Shown here in pieces: positions 31,590 through 42,519 of a stretch of DNA of 64,000 nucleotides. Source of the DNA: Yponomeuta sedellus (lineage: Eukaryota > Arthropoda > Insecta > Lepidoptera > Yponomeutidae); the NCBI GenBank assembly GCA_934045075.1, contig OW203734.1, positions 7,711,016-7,775,015 on the forward strand. Direction: 5' to 3'. The notes below the pieces were generated by a model that worked only from the letters and a program-made list of their open reading frames with translations, made no database searches and was not told the DNA's origin. The translations under genes and the position numbers were made by a program. How positions within the stretch are numbered: position 1 is the first letter of the stretch; every line of letters starts with the position of its first letter.

Positions 31590-32781
31590 TAATGAGATAA
31601 ACGAATGGCGTAGAAAGAAATAAACACTTTATAGGCATTATTTCTTTCAGCACTTATACCGTTTCTATAGACGGTTTGTTTACATGTAGAGCAAAGCTGA
31701 TATTATGTAAATTTATACATGTACTAGAATAAATATATGGCAGCGCCATCTACTGGCTAAAAGTGGTACTTTAGGACATGATTTCAGCAGACAAGAAGAG
31801 AAACGTTGTTTCAGCACGTACTTAGGGATCTATTTATTGAAGCAATATGAAACTTACTAAGGATTACGGATTAGTAACTGTACTACTCGCACCACAGCGC
31901 AAAGCGAGGTATATTACCTACGTCACTAGTCGTGCCAATTATTAGTGGACAGTCAGTATTGGTCGAAGTGATTGGTCGAGTGCTCAAATACTTTTCAATT
32001 TTGTTTAATATTATGTAGGGCCTACGGATAAAAACCATACCGCAATTTAGAACACAAACAGCGCCATCTGTGGTTGGGTAGAGGAACTAATGCTACAGTA
32101 CTTTTAATTAATTAGAAGTGAATATTATTTGTGTTGCGTTTGTTCTCTATTAATGCTGATTTTATGTAATCAACGATACCCGCAAAATTCTCTTTTAAAT
32201 ACTTTGCACGTGTTAGGCGTAGTTAAACAAAATTATATTTTTTTTAATTAAATGAATGATCTAGAAGGATCAAACCACTTTATAGAAATTATTTCATTCC
32301 GCATTTGTACCGATTCTATAAATGGTTTGTTTACATGTAGACCAAAGCCGAAATTATGTATACACATGTATTAGAATAAATAAAATATAGCAGCGCCATC
32401 AAGTGGCTAAAAGTGGTACTTTAATTGTTTAGAAGTAAATGTTATTTTTTGTTCCGTTGGTTCTCTATTAATGCTGATTTTATGTAACCTACGTCATCCG
32501 CAAAATTCTGTTTTAAATATTTCACACCTGTTGGGGGTAGTTCAATAAAATTAGTATTCGAATTCAATAAACTAAATATAACAGCGCCATCTAGTGGCTC
32601 CTAGCTGTACTTTAACGAAGCTTCTTAACGAATTTTATTTTTCGTCACGGTTCTGATCGCATAATTATGATTTTATATAGCCTATGACACCCGTGCAAGG
32701 ATGCCGAATCGAATGACACCTTGTTTAACAAAATCTGACCATTGGTTAAGGAGTTATGAGGGAACATAGAATCGGACATAC

Positions 32782-32812
<31 letters not shown>

Positions 32813-32875
32813 CATACGCACTAAACACATTACCCTCCTTTTGGGCTTCGCTGCAGTCGGGTAAAAAGTAAAAAT
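31590..32875 (+). repeat. Degenerate repeat cluster ending in CAGTCGGGT
   Basis: Three to four diverged copies of a unit containing TTTGTTTACATGTAGA, CAGCGCCATCTAGTGGCT, AAAGTGGTACTTTA, ATTAATGCTGATTTTATGTA and CCCGCAAAATTCT (starts near 31625, 32050, 32278, 32570). The last part (32640-32870) runs through a CATA microsatellite (about 32780-32815) into ACCCTCCTTTTGGGCTTCGC and TGCAGTCGGGT, a presumed element terminus also seen reversed at 58482. Confidence 0.65.
31741..32597 (-). promoter_or_regulatory. Four CTCF-like motifs in repeat units
   Basis: Sites at 31741-31756, 32059-32073, 32391-32406 and 32582-32597. On the minus strand the first and last read CCAGTAGATGGCGCTG and CCACTAGATGGCGCTG, exact fits to CCASYAGRKGGCRS; the third has one change in the core and the second is one base shorter. 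All four point the same way because they sit in copies of the same repeat. Confidence 0.45.
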
Positions 32876-33147
32876 TGTTTTTGAACTAAAACTTACAAGC
32901 ACTACAGATTAATGATATAAATCCAGATTCCGGAATCCGGAACTTACTTGACGATTTGTAGGAAGAATCCAACTAAATTCAAATCAACGAAAATAGTTTT
33001 TTTCCAGAACATGGGTTGGTATTTAGGTCCTTAAATACAGTTTCAAGATCTTATAATTTCACCGCGTCCGTCCGTCCATGTAAGAAAGGCGTAGGAAAAC
33101 CATATTTATATTTAGGGATCCGTCTGTTGTTGTTGTTGATTCAATCC

Positions 33148-33249
33148 TTGGTATGTCCCATCTGTTGGGAAACGGGTCTCTTTCTGCATCGCAGGAAGGT
33201 CATATTCCACCACGGGGGCCCAGTTCTGGTTGTTGGAGGATTGTAAGGG
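33148..33249 (-). mobile_element. 5S-type SINE tail
   Basis: TCTTTCTGCATCGCAGGAAG and TTGTTGGAGGATTGTAAG in family order; 5'-truncated, with a small internal deletion. Confidence 0.7.
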
Positions 33250-33484
33250 ATCCATTTGTGTAATATTAAACATTAAAGCGCAATTTTTTTTAAATTATAG
33301 CGTTCGGCTAAACAGTGGGTCGTAGTAACGTGACAAAAAATCAGATCAGCTGCACATATCATGAACTTAAAAATAAACTATCACGGCTAAAAAGGCTTGA
33401 CAAGTTAATAAGAATTGGGCGTCCATCTTACAAAAGGAAAACTTCTTGAAAATGACTCCGAGGAAGTTGTTAGTTCTGTAAAGT

Positions 33485-33552
33485 AGGTAAAAACCCCTCT
33501 AACTACGGAACCCTATATTGCGCGAGGCCTGACCCACACTTGGCCGGTTTTT
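33485..33552. mobile_element. Transposon end (CGGAACCCT...ACTTGGCCGG type)
   Basis: ACTACGGAACCCTATATTGC then CACACTTGGCCGGTTTTT is the right-end signature of a very common moth DNA element whose class I cannot name. An opposite-type end is at 34314-34362, facing away, so the two do not bound one element. Confidence 0.5.
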
Positions 33553-34313
33553 CTGTCTTCTGGCAATATTTCTCGTGCTTTCAGTCGAACGCACAAGCTG
33601 ATAAACTTATTCAGCGATGTCATCCTTCTATATGTTTATGTATCAATATTTAAATATATTGAAAATTTCTTTCTCTCTCACATTTTGTCTCTCCCTTTAT
33701 CTCTCTGTCCTTCATTTTTTTCTTCTTCCTGAAATAACGCCTATATTCGCAGAAGAACAATAATATTGAGAAAAAATTTAAAAAAATATTGAGTGGTGCT
33801 ATCCTTTTATGCGTTTAAATATTCATCTCTAATTTTATTAATATCTTTGTTTCTTTCTTTCTCCATCTCTTAAGCACTCTGTCTCTTTTTTTCTTTTCCT
33901 TCTGTCTGATATACTTTTTGTACTAGTATTGAAACGTGCAGGAAAAAACCATCTTATTCACCCTTTTGCGTTTCATTGCGTTGTTTATCCCTGCATTAGC
34001 CATACGAATTGTTCAATTAATTTTTGGTCATTTCTTATCAGAATCCTTTATATAAAACTACAGCTCACCAGAGACAACATCACGAAGTCGTGTTGTTGCC
34101 ACAAGGCAAAATAGTTTTTAAGGTCTAGGTAACAGAAGCGGCCGAAGGTGTAACTTGTCGTTTGCGGTTTCCAAAGAATGTCTTCGAGTTTTGACACTCG
34201 ATTTGTTTCGTATGTTTTTGATGATCTGTGATCGATTGGTGATTGACACCGCAGAGTACGTGTGACTTCTTTGTCTTTATATCTCCCACGCGTCTTTATT
34301 GTCTTTGTATCAA
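33553..34313. other. AT-rich sequence, no recognised gene
   Basis: Holds CT-rich runs (33670-33720, 33850-33905). The 143-codon minus frame 34048-34479 begins inside the neighbouring SINE tail, which argues against a gene. Confidence 0.3.
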
Positions 34314-34362
34314 TAAAACGGCTAAGTGCGAGACGGACCCACGCACCGAGGGGTTCCGATAC
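34314..34362. mobile_element. Transposon end (GGCTAAGTGCGAG type)
   Basis: AAAACGGCTAAGTGCGAGAC and CGCACCGAGGGGTTCCG are the left-end signature of the same common moth element as at 33485. Interior related stretches are at 44820-44960 and 56735-56880. Confidence 0.5.
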
Positions 34363-34386
34363 CGCCATAAATATGTATAAAAAGTT

Positions 34387-34577
34387 TTCGATATCAACTC
34401 TTGTATGTCCACACTGCTCGGGCACGGGTCTCTTCCTGCATCGCAGAAAGGTTAGGCCATACTTCATCACGGGGACCAAGCCTGGGTTGGTGGAGGATTG
34501 TCAGACAGTGGCGGGTCTTACTGTCAGAAGTTGGCATAAGGCCTTTGACATGGCTTAACGACTGTCATTACATGATA
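34387..34577 (-). mobile_element. 5S-type SINE, tail and middle
   Basis: From CGATATCAACTCTTGTATGT to TTAACGACTGTCATTACATG; the head is missing. Confidence 0.75.
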
Positions 34578-34711
34578 GCGAGCGATATTTTTTACATTGC
34601 TCATTGACATTCAGCAAACAGAATGTAAATTGTTGAAATAAAAATTGATTTTGATAGGCTTCAATTCTCTTGAGAGTGTCAAAACATACGGCTAAATGAC
34701 CATATTTTTTA

Positions 34712-34758
34712 TTTTAAAAACCTATTTAGAGGCTAAAAATTCCACCCATGCCAGGATA
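34712..34758. repeat. tRNA-like repeat, arm fragment
   Basis: AAAAACCTATTTAGAGGCTA followed by CACCCATGCCAGG is one outer arm of the foldback family. Confidence 0.6.
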
Positions 34759-34812
34759 AAAATAAAAAATAAATAAAAATAGTATCTTATTTTTTATTGT
34801 TTTGACTTAGGA

Positions 34813-35046
34813 TATAATAATAATAATAAATATTCATGGACATATTACACAGATCTCGTTAGTCCTATACTAAGTACAACTAAATGACTTGTGTTATAGG
34901 TGCTAACTCGACGATAGATTTTTAATACAATAAATACATAGATAACATCCAAGACCCGAGACAAACTAGAAAAGTTCGTTTCCTAGTTTGATCCGGCCGG
35001 GGATCGAACCCGAGACCTTCCGTTTTACAGTCAGCGTGCTAAACCG
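34813..35046 (-). mobile_element. tRNA-headed SINE with ATT tail, head clipped
   Basis: ATAATAATAATAAATATTC tail at left; box B (reverse) GGGGATCGAACCCGAGACC; stops at about 35046 before the first ~25 nt of the head. Confidence 0.85.
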
Positions 35047-35298
35047 GAATTTGATTTAATCGCAGTTTTAAAGTATTTAATGTAAATTTCAACTTGACAC
35101 GTTCCTAAGTCGTTCTTTGTTCTATATAGAAGAAGGCCACATCTATAAAACACACAGCTTAAATCATTATCTATCGAACACCGTCGCTATAAAACAGACA
35201 AAAATAACCACCACACAGTACAATCATTTATCCTAGCCCTAGAGTCTAATACTTACATAGTTTTTAAATAGAATGATATAAGCACGACGGTGGTAGTT

Positions 35299-35438
35299 CT
35301 TCTTCTTCTTAATGCTATATTAGTTCACTGCTGGACATAGCCCCCCCCCTTATGAGCGCCATATCACCCTGTCTTCAGCTTGCCGCATTCAGCATCTACC
35401 GGCAGTTTTTCGCAGATCGCCATCCCACTTGGTCGGAT
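35299..35438 (-). pseudogene. RTE-type LINE 3' end, short copy
   Basis: Left end is the TTC-rich tail; then TATTAGTTCACTGCTGGACA and the terminal coding words (plus-strand TTCAGCTTGCCGCATTCAGC). Only about 45 codons of the RT C-terminus remain, with substitutions and a run of nine C near 35343. Confidence 0.7.
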
Positions 35439-35674
35439 AGCAATAGTTATTTGCCTCAACTTGGTAGTCTACAAAGTAATACTGCTATTACTAATAATCT
35501 CATTCCAAGAGTATAACCCGCGAAAATTAAATAGGCGTCTGTCGCGAAGAAGATCGAATCAGGCGAAGCACTGAATCAAGTAGCACGGGTTATACCATTG
35601 CTATGCGATTGGTTACTAGACTACCGATAGTGTGAATGAAACGACCATTACCGGACTAATATGACTCTTCAATG

Positions 35675-35905
35675 GGTCCTTCAATCGGTTGGTCGCCTGG
35701 GTCCCGCTCCACAGAGTGAAACAGGGCCTACGTGACCCCTCCTGCCAGATATTCGCCGTTAGCCAGCAAGATCCCACAAGGAGAAGTTACTGACCAACGC
35801 TCAGGGTGCACCAAACCCACTACTTGCCCTTCCCTCTGGTTCATAGAATCAGAGGGAACGGAAGCGGAGGGGTACACGTGAAGGTTAACTGGCGCAGCAC
35901 CCCAG
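35675..35905 (-). mobile_element. GC-rich retroelement, 5' fragment
   Basis: Minus strand aligns with the first ~220 bp of the element at 49802-50874: GGGGTGC start at 35905, CCTCCGCTTCCGTTCCCTCT, TGGGATCTTGCTGGC, GAGCGGGACCCAGGCGACCA. Both copies begin at the same base, suggesting a true 5' terminus. This copy is cut on its 3' side. Confidence 0.7.
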
Positions 35906-35916
35906 CCTTTGTACGT

Positions 35917-35995
35917 TCCACTGTATCGCACAGGCCTTCTCTCAGAAAGAGAAGACGGGCTTAATCTCCACACGTGCCGTAGAGGTAATTATCAT
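35917..35995 (-). mobile_element. Family G SINE tail-side fragment
   Basis: CCTTCTCTCAGAAAGAGAAG then GGGCTTAATCTCCACACGTG parallels 26740-26790. Confidence 0.45.
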
Positions 35996-36193
35996 TATTT
36001 ATTTTCCATGTTTTAACCCCTAATATATAGGATCTAAAACATAAAATAAATGCCAATTTGCAATAATATGACTAACAAATGTTTTTAAGGTATAATAAAT
36101 TTATAAAAGAACAATGTAAAAGTATGAAAAAAGGAAGAGAAACATAATATGCTAAAGGCACTTGAAAACATTAAAATACGGTAATATTTATGA

Positions 36194-36496
36194 TTACGTT
36201 ATTTTATCGTAGTAGTGCCAATAGTAATGGTGGCAGAATTTTTTAAATGCCATATAATTTTTTTTTTTCGCCACAAGGTCCTCATAACAAACAGGACCAG
36301 CTCTGCCATTCAGGTTGCAATAAATATGTGAAAGCATAGTGTAGCGCCTCTCATCCCAGAATGGACACTCCCAAAGGATATGGTGTGCCGTCTGTTCACT
36401 CTCCGAGCATTCGCAGTACGGTCTCGCCACCAGTTGCAAACTGTGCAATTTACCCTTAAAGTGCCGCAGTGGTATGCAAACACCTGAGATACTCAA
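36194..36496 (-). pseudogene. Non-LTR retrotransposon C-terminal zinc-knuckle end
   Basis: The minus frame of 100 codons includes PYCECSESEQTAHHILWECP and FWDERR. The CxC...ETxxHxxxxCPxxxxxR pattern is the cysteine-histidine motif that follows the RNase H or RT domain in R1- and I-like LINEs. Upstream codons continue in another frame toward the SINE at 36525 (KENMLRRLEYLR) and stop beyond it, so the ORF is broken; the 5S-type SINE is inserted within this relic. Clade is not certain. No polymerase domain remains. Confidence 0.65.
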
Positions 36497-36510
36497 GTCT
36501 CCTTAACATA

Positions 36511-36899
36511 TTTTCCTTCACATGATATCAACCCTTGTATGTCCCCATTGCTGGGGCACGGGTCTCTTCCTGCATCGCAGGAAGGTTAGGCCATACTCCA
36601 CCACGGGGGCCAAGTCCGGGTTGGTGGAGGATTGTAAGACAGTGGCGGGCCTTACTGTCAGAAGTTATCAAGCCGCCCATAAGGCCTCTGACATGGCTTA
36701 TCGACTGCCATTACACAACAGCCGGCACCAACGGCTTAACGTGCCTTGCGAAGCACGGAAGCGCTCGGAAAAATGCCACTAGCGGTAGTCACGGGACGGT
36801 CACCCATCTTTTACCTGACCGCGTCTGTTGCTGCTTAACTCAAGTGATTGATTCCAATTACTCGGTTCGCTTAGGCCACGAGCGCTTTTCCTTCACATG
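36511..36899 (-). mobile_element. 5S-type SINE, complete, with 14-bp duplication
   Basis: Element 36525-36885 (361 bp), minus strand, flanked by TTTTCCTTCACATG at 36511-36524 and 36886-36899. Minus-strand order: head GCGCTCGTGGCC, 5S-like box A AGTTAAGCAGCAACAGACGC, box C region GATGGGTGACCGTCCCGTGA, middle with GCTTCCGTGCTTCGCAAGGC, and tail CCCCAGCAGTGGGGACATAC ending GGGTTGATAT. The 5S match spans the whole internal pol III promoter, so the SINE should be transcribed from a 5S-type promoter, not a tRNA-type one. The tail resembles 3' ends of moth LINEs. Best reference for the family. Confidence 0.9.
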
Positions 36900-38268
36900 T
36901 ACTTACATAATCCAGGCTCTGTTCTCGGCCGCCGCCTTATCAAGCCAACGAAGTCTGTGACATTAATTTGGCAGTTTTTTTAAAGCAAGGATTTAACGGT
37001 TGATTTGTCTCACGGAGAAACCAAACATTAATTAAAATGCCATAAAATCACCGTGAGTTTTTTGGATCCTCTTGCATATTCATATTTCCGAATAACGTGA
37101 CAGTAGAAAAAACTAATTATAAACATAGTTTTTTAAATATTGCTTGAGACGAATTTTGTGCTACAAAGTTTGTGAGAACCAGTCAGTTTTAATGGGCTTG
37201 TGCCGAACTGATCCATAATTTTGATCCACGGATTGATGAAAGTATTTAATTCTGTTTGACAATGGTTTTTTTGTTCATATAACCCATGTTTGTTAGTGTT
37301 GAAGCTACCCTTCTGGGTAACAGACGGAGATGGGCGTTTATGTATGTGTATATGTATCATTATGTTATGTTTAAAAATGTGATTAGCTTGCTTAGTACAT
37401 TTACACACACCCACTCACAAACACCCTATGTACACACACACACACACACGTAAATACATACACACACTCAAATAAACAAATATTCAATGCAAAAGTACCT
37501 ATGTAATTTAATAGTTAGACAACTTCATTCTTTTTAGTTTCTCTTTCTATTTGATTAAAAATAAACTGCCATTCGCTTGAGACACAATACTTTTCAAATA
37601 TTTTTAGCTACAATGTCTGGAAACCTAAAATAAAGATCACTGATCTACTTTAGGCCTCAGTCTTTCCACAAATTCTACAATCGCATCTAGCATCTGTATT
37701 TATTTAAGTAAACTGCTCTTAATTTACGGATAAAAAAATTAAACATTTATGATGTATTTGTGTCGTGTAAAAAATATTAAAACACAACCTCAGCTACAAA
37801 TCCTTCTAGCTAGAGTTTAATATCGGTAAAGTATATCAACGAATAAAACAAACATCAAACAAACTAAACAGTGAATACATCAAGTGTGTATTTCAAAGAG
37901 TACAATTTCGGTGGGTTCGTTTGGAACGGTCCGTTTTAATGATGGCCATTGACTCTCAGGGAAAGACATAAATCTCATATCGGTACGTAATTGGGTCTAC
38001 GGGTCGTTTTATAGCGACAATAAAGGAGAAAAACTGATGTCTCTTTGCTGTTTCGCCGGTCTCTGTATTGACGCGTCAATTAAGTCGAAAAAACTCTGAT
38101 CTGGATCACTTTTTGATGATCATACGAAAGTTGTCCCAATTTTGATTGGAGATGTTCTAATGACTGTTGTAAAAGCGGTACTAGGGGTATAAAGGCCCGT
38201 TGGAAACATTTTGTATATTATATTCATTATTTTTGACTTCCAAACCGTGATTGACTTAGGTATTTGAG
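36900..38268. other. AT-rich sequence, no recognised gene
   Basis: Contains a CA microsatellite (about 37431-37449). Otherwise single-copy-looking. Minus frame 37133-37414 (93 codons) resembles nothing I know. Confidence 0.3.
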
Positions 38269-38386
38269 GATATCAACCCTTGTATGTCCCCAATGCCGGG
38301 GCACTGGTCTCTTCCTGCATAGCAGGAAGGTTAGGCCATACTCTACCACGGGAGTCAAGTCCGGGTTGGCGGAGGATTGTAAGACA
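38269..38386 (-). mobile_element. 5S-type SINE tail
   Basis: GATATCAACCCTTGTATGTC to GGAGGATTGTAAGACAG; 5'-truncated. Confidence 0.8.
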
Positions 38387-38924
38387 GGTACTTACTTATA
38401 GTACAGTTGTACTTTATAGTACACAATGAGAGGAAATTTTTATGCAAAACATAAGCGTTATATAAATAAATAGGAGAACCTTAGCCCTTAAAAGTAATAC
38501 GGGGTTTTAAAATATTTATACCTGATGATAAAGCTACTCATACCAGAACAAACCAATTTGTTATAATAATTCTTTGCTATAAAATCATCCTTGTATAAAA
38601 TGATTTTCTTTCACAATGTCTATAAAAACAAAAAAAAAACACATTCACGCGTAACTTTCAATGTTTATTGGCACGAGGCATAAGTATGAACGAGAGCTTC
38701 GCTATATTGATTCTTTATCTAATCTATCTGTCATCAAAACAAAAAAATATACATACAACCTAATGCAAAAATCCCTTACGTCACCGCAACCTAACTCATT
38801 ATCCGCAACCTCAACCTTCCAATTTAAACGCAAACCTCTTCAATCCAGTCTCCGCTGAGAAATAACTAAAACAGAAGTTCCAGTGTGAAACGTTTCTAAA
38901 GAGATCCCTAATTTTTATCCACAT
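38387..38924. other. AT-rich sequence, nothing recognised
   Basis: A 65-codon plus frame (38661-38858) shows no family resemblance. Confidence 0.3.
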
Positions 38925-39065
38925 TGAATTTCAAATTGCCAATCCGCGATGAGCACGTGTGGTAATTTAATGATGAATATAATTCAATCTTTAGATGTCT
39001 CTCTCTCTCTCTCTCTCATTCTCTCTCTTTGAGAAAAGGCCTGTGCCCTCCAGTGGGATCAACTC
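38925..39065 (+). mobile_element. Family G SINE body fragment with CT run
   Basis: AAATTGCCAATCCGCGATGA, a CT dinucleotide run at about 39000-39030, and GAAAAGGCCTGTGCCCTCCA. Confidence 0.55.
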
Positions 39066-39092
39066 ACGCGCACTGTGCTTGCTCAACATGGT

Positions 39093-39149
39093 GGCCGAAC
39101 ATATAATAATATAGATAGATTTCGGCCGAACATATAATAATATAGATAG
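39093..39149. repeat. Short tandem duplication
   Basis: GGCCGAACATATAATAATAT followed by AGATAG occurs twice in tandem (about 39093 and 39124). Confidence 0.7.
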
Positions 39150-39159
39150 CACTTAGGGC

Positions 39160-39575
<416 letters not shown>

Positions 39576-39661
39576 ACTGTACTTTAAACGAGTTCAAGCG
39601 GGCCATAATTCAGATTTTAAGGAGCTGCGTGTTGCTAACTAACTAACTATCCTAAGATTAA

Positions 39662-39936
39662 CATCATCGTCATTATCATCGTCATCGTCAGGCTATACTA
39701 GTATAGTCCACTGCTGGACATAGCCCTCCTCTAAAGAGCGCCACGTTGTGCTATCAGAGGGGGCAATGCCCATAATCCCCATAATGAGCATGCGGGTTGG
39801 GGATCGCAGTTAGGTGGAATTGTACTGCGGGGGGCGCTGCTGCCCACCCCCCGGTTTTTGTCCCTTAGTCGCCTTTTACGACACCCGCGGGAAGAATTGG
39901 GTTGGTGATATTCTCTAGGCCGACACCACACAGCAC
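39662..39936 (-). mobile_element. RTE-tailed SINE
   Basis: Tail on the left degenerates to a CATCGT repeat, then GGACATAGCCCTCCTCTAAA; head GCCGACACCACACAGCAC on the right. Near full length. Confidence 0.8.
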
Positions 39937-40316
39937 ACTAACATACTAGAACTTAAATCGATATCCGCTAAAAAAGTAATTATAGTTGTGGATTCTAGGT
40001 TCTAGAATGTAGGTTCTAAAAATAGTTGTCGCAGTTGTTAAGATTTCTCATGTTCAGTTTAGATAATAGCTTAGTATAGAATAAATTATGACATGACTTT
40101 TTCCATTATTGACGCTAGTTAGCACCCCGAATCACCTTAAGTTAAGGACTTAAGGATTATACGCATAAACGTAATATTATAAGTTATGTCTTTTTATTCA
40201 ACTTTACTCTAATGTTATCTGACTCTATCTTAATAGGTACCTACACCCGTAATGACATGTTACTGGTGGTACAAATAAATACCTTAGCGCAAGTTAGACC
40301 TTTCATAATATCCTTT
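39937..40316. other. AT-rich sequence, nothing recognised
   Basis: Short imperfect repetitions of TAGGTTCTA (39995-40020) also occur near 61690. No gene seen. Confidence 0.3.
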
Positions 40317-40318
40317 GA

Positions 40319-40500
40319 CGACCCCTGTGGCGCAGAGGTAGCGCATCTGCCCACCATGCGAGAGGTCCCTTTTTCGAACCCCGGCTGGGGACAATGTTTA
40401 CATGTTTGTGATGTCGCTGTTTCTGGTTACCAAGACATGGGGTATCCTAATGTGGGGCCAGATGCAATGTATGTGCCTCCTTGTATGTAAAAATAAAATA
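40319..40500 (+). mobile_element. tRNA-headed SINE (family E), best copy
   Basis: GACCCCTGTGGCGCAGAGGT (box A), TTTTTCGAACCCCGGCTGGG (box B region), body GGGGTATCCTAATGTGGGGC and CAATGTATGTGCCTCC, then a TAAAAATAAAATAAA tail. Anticodon arm decayed. Confidence 0.85.
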
Positions 40501-40543
40501 AAAAATGCTATTACCTTATTGCAACCCCATGTGCAGATGTTAT

Positions 40544-40738
40544 AGTCTGTTAGCTTTTAGAATATACCTCGGCTACTATCGGATAGAATCGGATATATTC
40601 GTGCACTAAAAATATCTGAACTAATATTACACTTCATTTCGAAATCAGTACTCGATCATCAGTACGAAAACTGGCGAAAATTGGCGAAAAGCGAAGCCTA
40701 CTGTAGAGCCCGAGGTGTATTCTAATAGCTAAAAGACT
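40544..40738. mobile_element. Small TIR element (MITE), copy 2
   Basis: AGTCTGTTAGCTTTTAGAAT at the left and ATTCTAATAGCTAAAAGACT at the right; interior GGCTACTATCGGATA and GAAGCCTACTGTAGAGCCCG match copy 1 at 11426-11638. Confidence 0.7.
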
Positions 40739-41424
40739 GTACATTAGTATTTGTTTCATACAAAGGATGTTGAAGAAGTTTGTGTAAACCTTCTGGTTCC
40801 ATCTACTGCGCGCCTCCGATTAATGGCTGGATCACGCATCGGCGATTTTCTAGTAAAATTAAACAAATCCCGCGGTATTTTGTCACCACTCGTGACTCGG
40901 TCAGCCGGCGAAGGCCGCTGCCATCTGCCTGATGACAATCGTCATGGGCACGATTAGACGATGATATGCTTAGTAGACACTTCCAGTCTACAGCAGGTCG
41001 ACGTTTTAAAACCGTCATTAATGTAACTGATTAGAGTGCACAGGGCTACTAAAACATAAAAGATTGTTTAGATGACTATGATGTTGGGAATTAAAGCCGG
41101 TGCAGTGCATGAGTTTTGTGTTTTTTTATAATAATATAAACTCTGTTAAGGACTTTAATAAGGGTAAAATTTACAATGGACAATAAAGTTATTGTCCATT
41201 TTAAATTTTCTCATAAAAGATATTGATTTTGAAATCGACTCTTAGATTAAGTTGTAACGTTCATCAAGTCGCAGCTTCTGTGCTACTTTGAATAAGCCTT
41301 TGTGATCTCATTTGCATGCATGTAAAGGTTGATGTACTTTCAACTATGCAGTCGGCAGCACATCAACATATTAACTGGCAATAGACGCATGCTAAGGGAG
41401 CACAACATCAAATTAAAAGCATTA
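40739..41424. other. Unassigned sequence with one small hairpin
   Basis: 41175-41200 is a 12-bp inverted repeat (AATGGACAATAA, 2-nt spacer). Frames at 40751-41018 on both strands overlap and resemble nothing I know. Confidence 0.3.
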
Positions 41425-41562
41425 AGATAAGAATGTTCTTTATTGTATGCCGAAAAAATTATACAGAAACAGCAGATACAGGAGGTAAGATACATTAAGC
41501 GGCCTTATTGCTAATAGCAATTTCTTCCAGGCAACCTCAAACCGGAGACTGCCGAAGGAGAA
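41425..41562 (-). mobile_element. Jockey-like LINE 3' UTR
   Basis: AAGATAAGAATGTTCTTTAT then GCGGCCTTATTGCTAATAGC and TTCTTCCAGGCAACCTCAAA, as at 47055. Confidence 0.8.
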
Positions 41563-41761
41563 ATGGATAAGCTTTGTCGGCGAACGCCATCTTGCTTTAT
41601 TTCACTGCGAAATTGCAAAATTTTAATTAAATTCTAGTTTTTTATATTTATCATGTATAATAAAAAAGTATATACTGAAAATTTAGACAGTGTATAATAA
41701 AAGCAATTTAAAGTTGGACTGATTAAAAAAATCAAAGGTTTTATTCAGTTGAAGAATTGAA

Positions 41762-41871
41762 TCTTCTTCTTCTGGCTATATTATGTAGTCCACTGCTGGA
41801 CATAACCCTCCCCTAATGAGCGCCATAGCGCCCTGTCTTCAGCTTGCCGCATCCAGCATCTGCCGGCAGGT
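41762..41871 (-). mobile_element. RTE-type LINE 3' end, very short copy
   Basis: TTCTTCTTCTGGCTATATTA then GCGCCATAGCGCCCTGTCTT to CTGCCGGCAGG, the last ~85 bp plus tail. Confidence 0.8.
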
Positions 41872-42017
41872 TTGAAATAATTGAATAAAAACTTGTATTG
41901 TTTTCCGCAGTGGTAAAATTTGAAAACTGAATATTTCTACTTCTTTTATCTTTTACTACAGGAGGAAGAAAAATTACATTTTATTTAAATAATTATTATT
42001 CAGTTCCGTTTTGTAAG

Positions 42018-42494
42018 AAAGAAAGAGAAATTTATTCGTGAAACATGAGTATAAATAAATAGATGTACAATAAGATATATTTTGTTCTGCATGTTTTGTT
42101 TTTTATTTTTTTTTTATTTTGTTTTTTATCATACAATTTTTTAATGCGAGAGAACACCGTTAATTAATTCCAATTGTCAATGATTATAATAAACTAAGAT
42201 AATGGATGTCAAAATAAACTTAAAATTTATGTAATAATATGCATGTCAAAATAAACTTACCACTAATTATTCTAAGAAAGTATTTCAAAAATAGAGGTAT
42301 TACAATCTTTCAGACAAGTATTCGTTTACAGTGTAATAACATTTTTCAGATAGTATTTTCTTCGATTTATATTTGAACCAATTTGCCTCAAGTTCTCTTA
42401 GGGCACTAGGTAATTTATTATATATTGTAGGTCCCATACAAAACAGACTTTTTTGCATTAACGCAGTGTTCGCCTTACGGATACAGTATAATTC
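42018..42494 (-). pseudogene. LINE 3' end with reverse transcriptase C-terminus
   Basis: The minus frame 42300-42494 reads LYCIRKANTALMQKSLFCMG, then GPTIYNKLPSALRELEANWF, and ends NEYLSERL-stop at 42300-42302. The RxxNTALxQxSLF and GPxxYNxLPxxLRE blocks are the usual end of a CR1/jockey-like RT ORF. A stop lies directly upstream (TAA before ELYC). The 3' UTR runs left to a short tail, GTAAGAAAGAAAGAGAAA, related to the family H tail. It is 5'-truncated or broken at about 42500. Confidence 0.75.
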
Positions 42495-42519
42495 TTAAAA
42501 TTCAGAACGCAATAATAAA

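Noticed and set aside
34048..34479. 143-codon minus frame as a gene
   Set aside because: Its start lies in a SINE tail and crosses a transposon end; no family resemblance.
36791..36850. 5S rRNA gene
   Set aside because: Only the internal promoter region matches; the 5S ends are absent and the sequence continues into a SINE body with a target duplication.
36522..36960. Frames reading LVCPHCWGTGLFLHRRK and similar in many places
   Set aside because: They recur wherever the 5S-type SINE occurs and end at random; they are shadows of the repeat.
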